From positions 1-35,455 of the forward strand of contig CASFSV010000012.1 in assembly GCA_949297415.1 (NCBI GenBank): a stretch of DNA of 35,455 nucleotides. Reading direction: 5' to 3'. Both the position numbers and the translations under genes were made by a program. This DNA comes from an uncultured Alphaproteobacteria bacterium. GTDB lineage: Bacteria > Pseudomonadota > Alphaproteobacteria > RF32 > CAG-239. The notes beneath the pieces were generated by a model. It was not told the DNA's origin. It was given only the letters and a program-made list of their open reading frames with translations, and searched no databases. Shown in pieces: positions 34,009 through 35,455 of this stretch (positions are counted from its first letter, which is position 1; each line of letters starts with the position of its first letter).

Positions 34009-34009
34009 T

Positions 34010-34894
34010 TTATATGACCTTTCGTAAAATTCCGTCTTGCTGTTTTAATAAATCTTCTGCTTCTTCTTTGGTGCATTGTTTTTTGTACATGACGCAAGCT
34101 GTTTTTACTTTGTTATCTGCTTTTATACGATATTCATCGGCTTTGGCAATAGAAATCTTACAGATGCTTGAAATAATATGGTTACTACGGTCGATTAATT
34201 TGTTGCAGGTCGGTGTGACATCAATCATAAAATTTCCGTAGGTCTTGCCGATTTTTATCATGGCGGTGGTTGAGAGCATATTTAGTATCATTTTTTGTGC
34301 CGTGCCTGCTTTCATTCGGCTTGAGCCAGTGATAACTTCTGGGCCGACAACGGCGGTGATACAAATATCGCTGTACTCTTTTAATTTAGCTTCGGGATTG
34401 CAGGTTATACCAATGGTTTTGGTTCCTCGTTGTTGTGCTTCTTGCAAAATTGTTAAAACATATGTGGGATTACCACAGGCTGATATTCCTATAACGATGT
34501 CTTTTGTTGTTGGGTTAAACGCATTTAAATCGCTCAGAGCAAATTCTTTACTATCTTCGGCATGTTCTGCAGCGTATCTTAAAGCTCTATCGCCTCCGGC
34601 TATATATCCTTGTATGATATGTGAGGGAAGGGAGTAGGTTGGTAATAATTCAGAGGCATCAAGCACGCCTAATCTGCCGCTCGTTCCTGCACCGAAATAG
34701 GCGACTCTTCCTCCTTTTAAAATGCTTTGTGTTATGCAATCAGCTGCTTGAACAATTTCTTTTTGAGCTTTGTCTACGGCTTGGGCAACTTTTTTATCTT
34801 CTTTATTGATACATTTTATTATTTCTGCTGTTGTCATCAGGTCTATATTGCGCGTGCGCGGATTACTGCGCTCCGTTAAAATATTTTTTTTCAT
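34010..34894 (-). CDS. murQ: N-acetylmuramic acid 6-phosphate etherase
   Basis: A 294-residue SIS-domain lyase that cleaves the lactyl ether of MurNAc-6-phosphate to GlcNAc-6-phosphate during peptidoglycan recycling. The motifs are intact: LTERSNPRTRNID, FGAGTSGRLGVLDASE, where the Glu is catalytic, EHAEDSKE with the second Glu, and VGPEVITGSSRMKAGTAQK. The length matches the family. A GGAAGA site precedes the ATG. The gene precedes rlmB in the same transcript. Together with the AmpG-like permease this supports wall recycling in the organism. Confidence 0.94.
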   Translation of the reverse strand: MKKNILTERSNPRTRNIDLMTTAEIIKCINKEDKKVAQAVDKAQKEIVQAADCITQSILKGGRVAYFGAGTSGRLGVLDASELLPTYSLPSHIIQGYIAGGDRALRYAAEHAEDSKEFALSDLNAFNPTTKDIVIGISACGNPTYVLTILQEAQQRGTKTIGITCNPEAKLKEYSDICITAVVGPEVITGSSRMKAGTAQKMILNMLSTTAMIKIGKTYGNFMIDVTPTCNKLIDRSNHIISSICKISIAKADEYRIKADNKVKTACVMYKKQCTKEEAEDLLKQQDGILRKVI

Positions 34895-34964
34895 GGTATC
34901 TTCCTCTTTTTACTTAATAATTCCAGAGTATCAACAAAACTTTAAGATTTAATGAAAAAAAAGA

Positions 34965-34993
34965 TTGACTTTATTGTAAAAATACGTTCTTAT
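34965..34993 (+). promoter_or_regulatory. Putative promoter for the tRNA-Tyr/tRNA-Gly/tuf run
   Basis: TTGACT (34965-34970) and TCTTAT (34988-34993) are 17 nt apart. The start would fall ~50 nt upstream of tRNA-Tyr, which fits a leader that is trimmed during tRNA maturation. Confidence 0.45.
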
Positions 34994-35048
34994 TCCTTTT
35001 GTCAGGTTGAAAGACTTTGTTCTTTTTCCCTCGCAAAGCGATTTTAGC

Positions 35049-35134
35049 GGAGGGGTGGCAGAGCGGTCAAATGCAACGGACTGTAAATCCGTCGACTTTC
35101 GTCTACGATGGTTCGAATCCATCCCCCTCCACCA
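35049..35134 (+). tRNA. tRNA-Tyr (GTA), CCA encoded
   Basis: Acceptor GGAGGGG pairs with CCCCTCC, A discriminator, then encoded CCA. Anticodon loop CTGTAAA gives GTA at 35083-35085. The long variable arm fits a bacterial Tyr tRNA. Confidence 0.95.
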
Positions 35135-35183
35135 GTTAATTTCGTTTTTACTATAGGTTTTTGTTTCAGGTTTTTTGGTTTGA

Positions 35184-35257
35184 GCGGGTGTAGCTCAATG
35201 GTAGAGCAGAAGCCTTCCAAGCTTATGACGAGGGTTCGATTCCCTTCACCCGCTCCA
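35184..35257 (+). tRNA. tRNA-Gly (TCC), CCA encoded
   Basis: Acceptor GCGGGTG pairs with CACCCGC, T discriminator, then encoded CCA. Loop CTTCCAA gives anticodon TCC at 35216-35218. The first pair of the anticodon stem is G-A (35209 with 35225), a mild oddity. Confidence 0.93.
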
Positions 35258-35314
35258 TTCAATCTCCTTTGATACTTAACCTCGTCGTAACACAATATTT
35301 TAGGGTATAGATTC

Positions 35315-35455
35315 ATGGCAAAAGAGAAGTTTGAACGCAGTAAGCCACACTGCAATATTGGTACTATCGGTCACGTAGACCATGGTAAAACAACATTGAC
35401 CGCAGCTATTACAAAAGTATTGGCTGAAAAAGGTGATGCTGAATTCGTAGATTAT
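35315..35455 (+). CDS. tuf: Elongation factor Tu, first 47 codons (cut by window edge)
   Basis: The first 47 residues of EF-Tu, starting [20 protein letters not shown]. The P-loop GHVDHGKTT is intact, and the switch region begins after it. EF-Tu brings aminoacyl-tRNA to the ribosome. The gene follows tRNA-Gly by 57 nt. A tRNA/tuf arrangement like this is common in proteobacteria. The window ends inside the gene, so nothing can be said about the rest. Confidence 0.97.
   Translation, partial: MAKEKFERSKPHCNIGTIGHVDHGKTTLTAAITKVLAEKGDAEFVDY

Noticed and set aside
35044..35355. Minus-strand reading frame over tRNA-Tyr and tRNA-Gly
   Set aside because: It is antisense to two tRNAs and the start of tuf, so it is not a gene.

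Overview
The window looks like a chromosomal segment from a low-GC alphaproteobacterium. The evidence is a CtrA response regulator with its characteristic C-terminal DNA-binding sequence, a candidate CtrA box, alphaproteobacterial IF-1, MurJ and GreA, and a tRNA-Tyr/tRNA-Gly/tuf run. The AT-rich composition, short gaps and large adhesin-like autotransporter suggest a host-associated or gut lineage, but that is inference. Two genes are cut by the window edges: recJ on the left and tuf on the right.

Layout. 1-843 is the 5' part of recJ. 924-6764 is a minus-strand envelope-glycosylation cluster with one GtrB-type polyprenyl-phosphate glycosyltransferase and three divergent GtrII-like membrane glycosyltransferases. 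6849-7724 holds two small exported proteins (DUF192 and BOF/OB-fold), each behind a good sigma70-like promoter. 7799-14470 is a tightly packed minus-strand run: murJ, DUF2333, nfu, a Bax-like glucosaminidase, gloB and a histidine kinase, with 4-nt overlaps, followed by infA. A canonical TTAA-N7-TTAAC box sits in front of murJ. 14645-18946 carries a second GtrB-like transferase overlapping an AmpG-like permease, then a pentapeptide-repeat protein and an exported nitroreductase-like protein.

19024-20687 is a small decaying accessory patch next to a tRNA-Ser. It contains a PIN-domain protein, a degraded recombinase C-terminus with an in-frame stop, and a DUF486 gene broken by a one-base frameshift. 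20767-26692 holds a peroxiredoxin with a Cys-rich N-terminus, greA with a structured leader, a DUF3015/DUF4105 pair, and ctrA divergent from sodB across a perfect 16-bp palindrome. A small lipoprotein follows. 26862-32303 encodes a giant type V autotransporter with an unusual ankyrin-like N-terminus, followed by an unrecognised 269-aa protein. 33250-34894 is murQ-rlmB, then tRNA-Tyr, tRNA-Gly and tuf.

Functionally the window is rich in envelope work: lipid II flipping (MurJ), wall cutting (Bax-like), muropeptide import and recycling (AmpG-like, MurQ), lipid-linked sugar transfer (GtrB/GtrII) and surface display (autotransporter). The possible CtrA box next to murJ hints that part of this is tied to the cell cycle. 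The least explained items are the autotransporter architecture, the triple GtrII set, the ctrA-sodB operator, the greA leader and the tRNA-Ser accessory patch.
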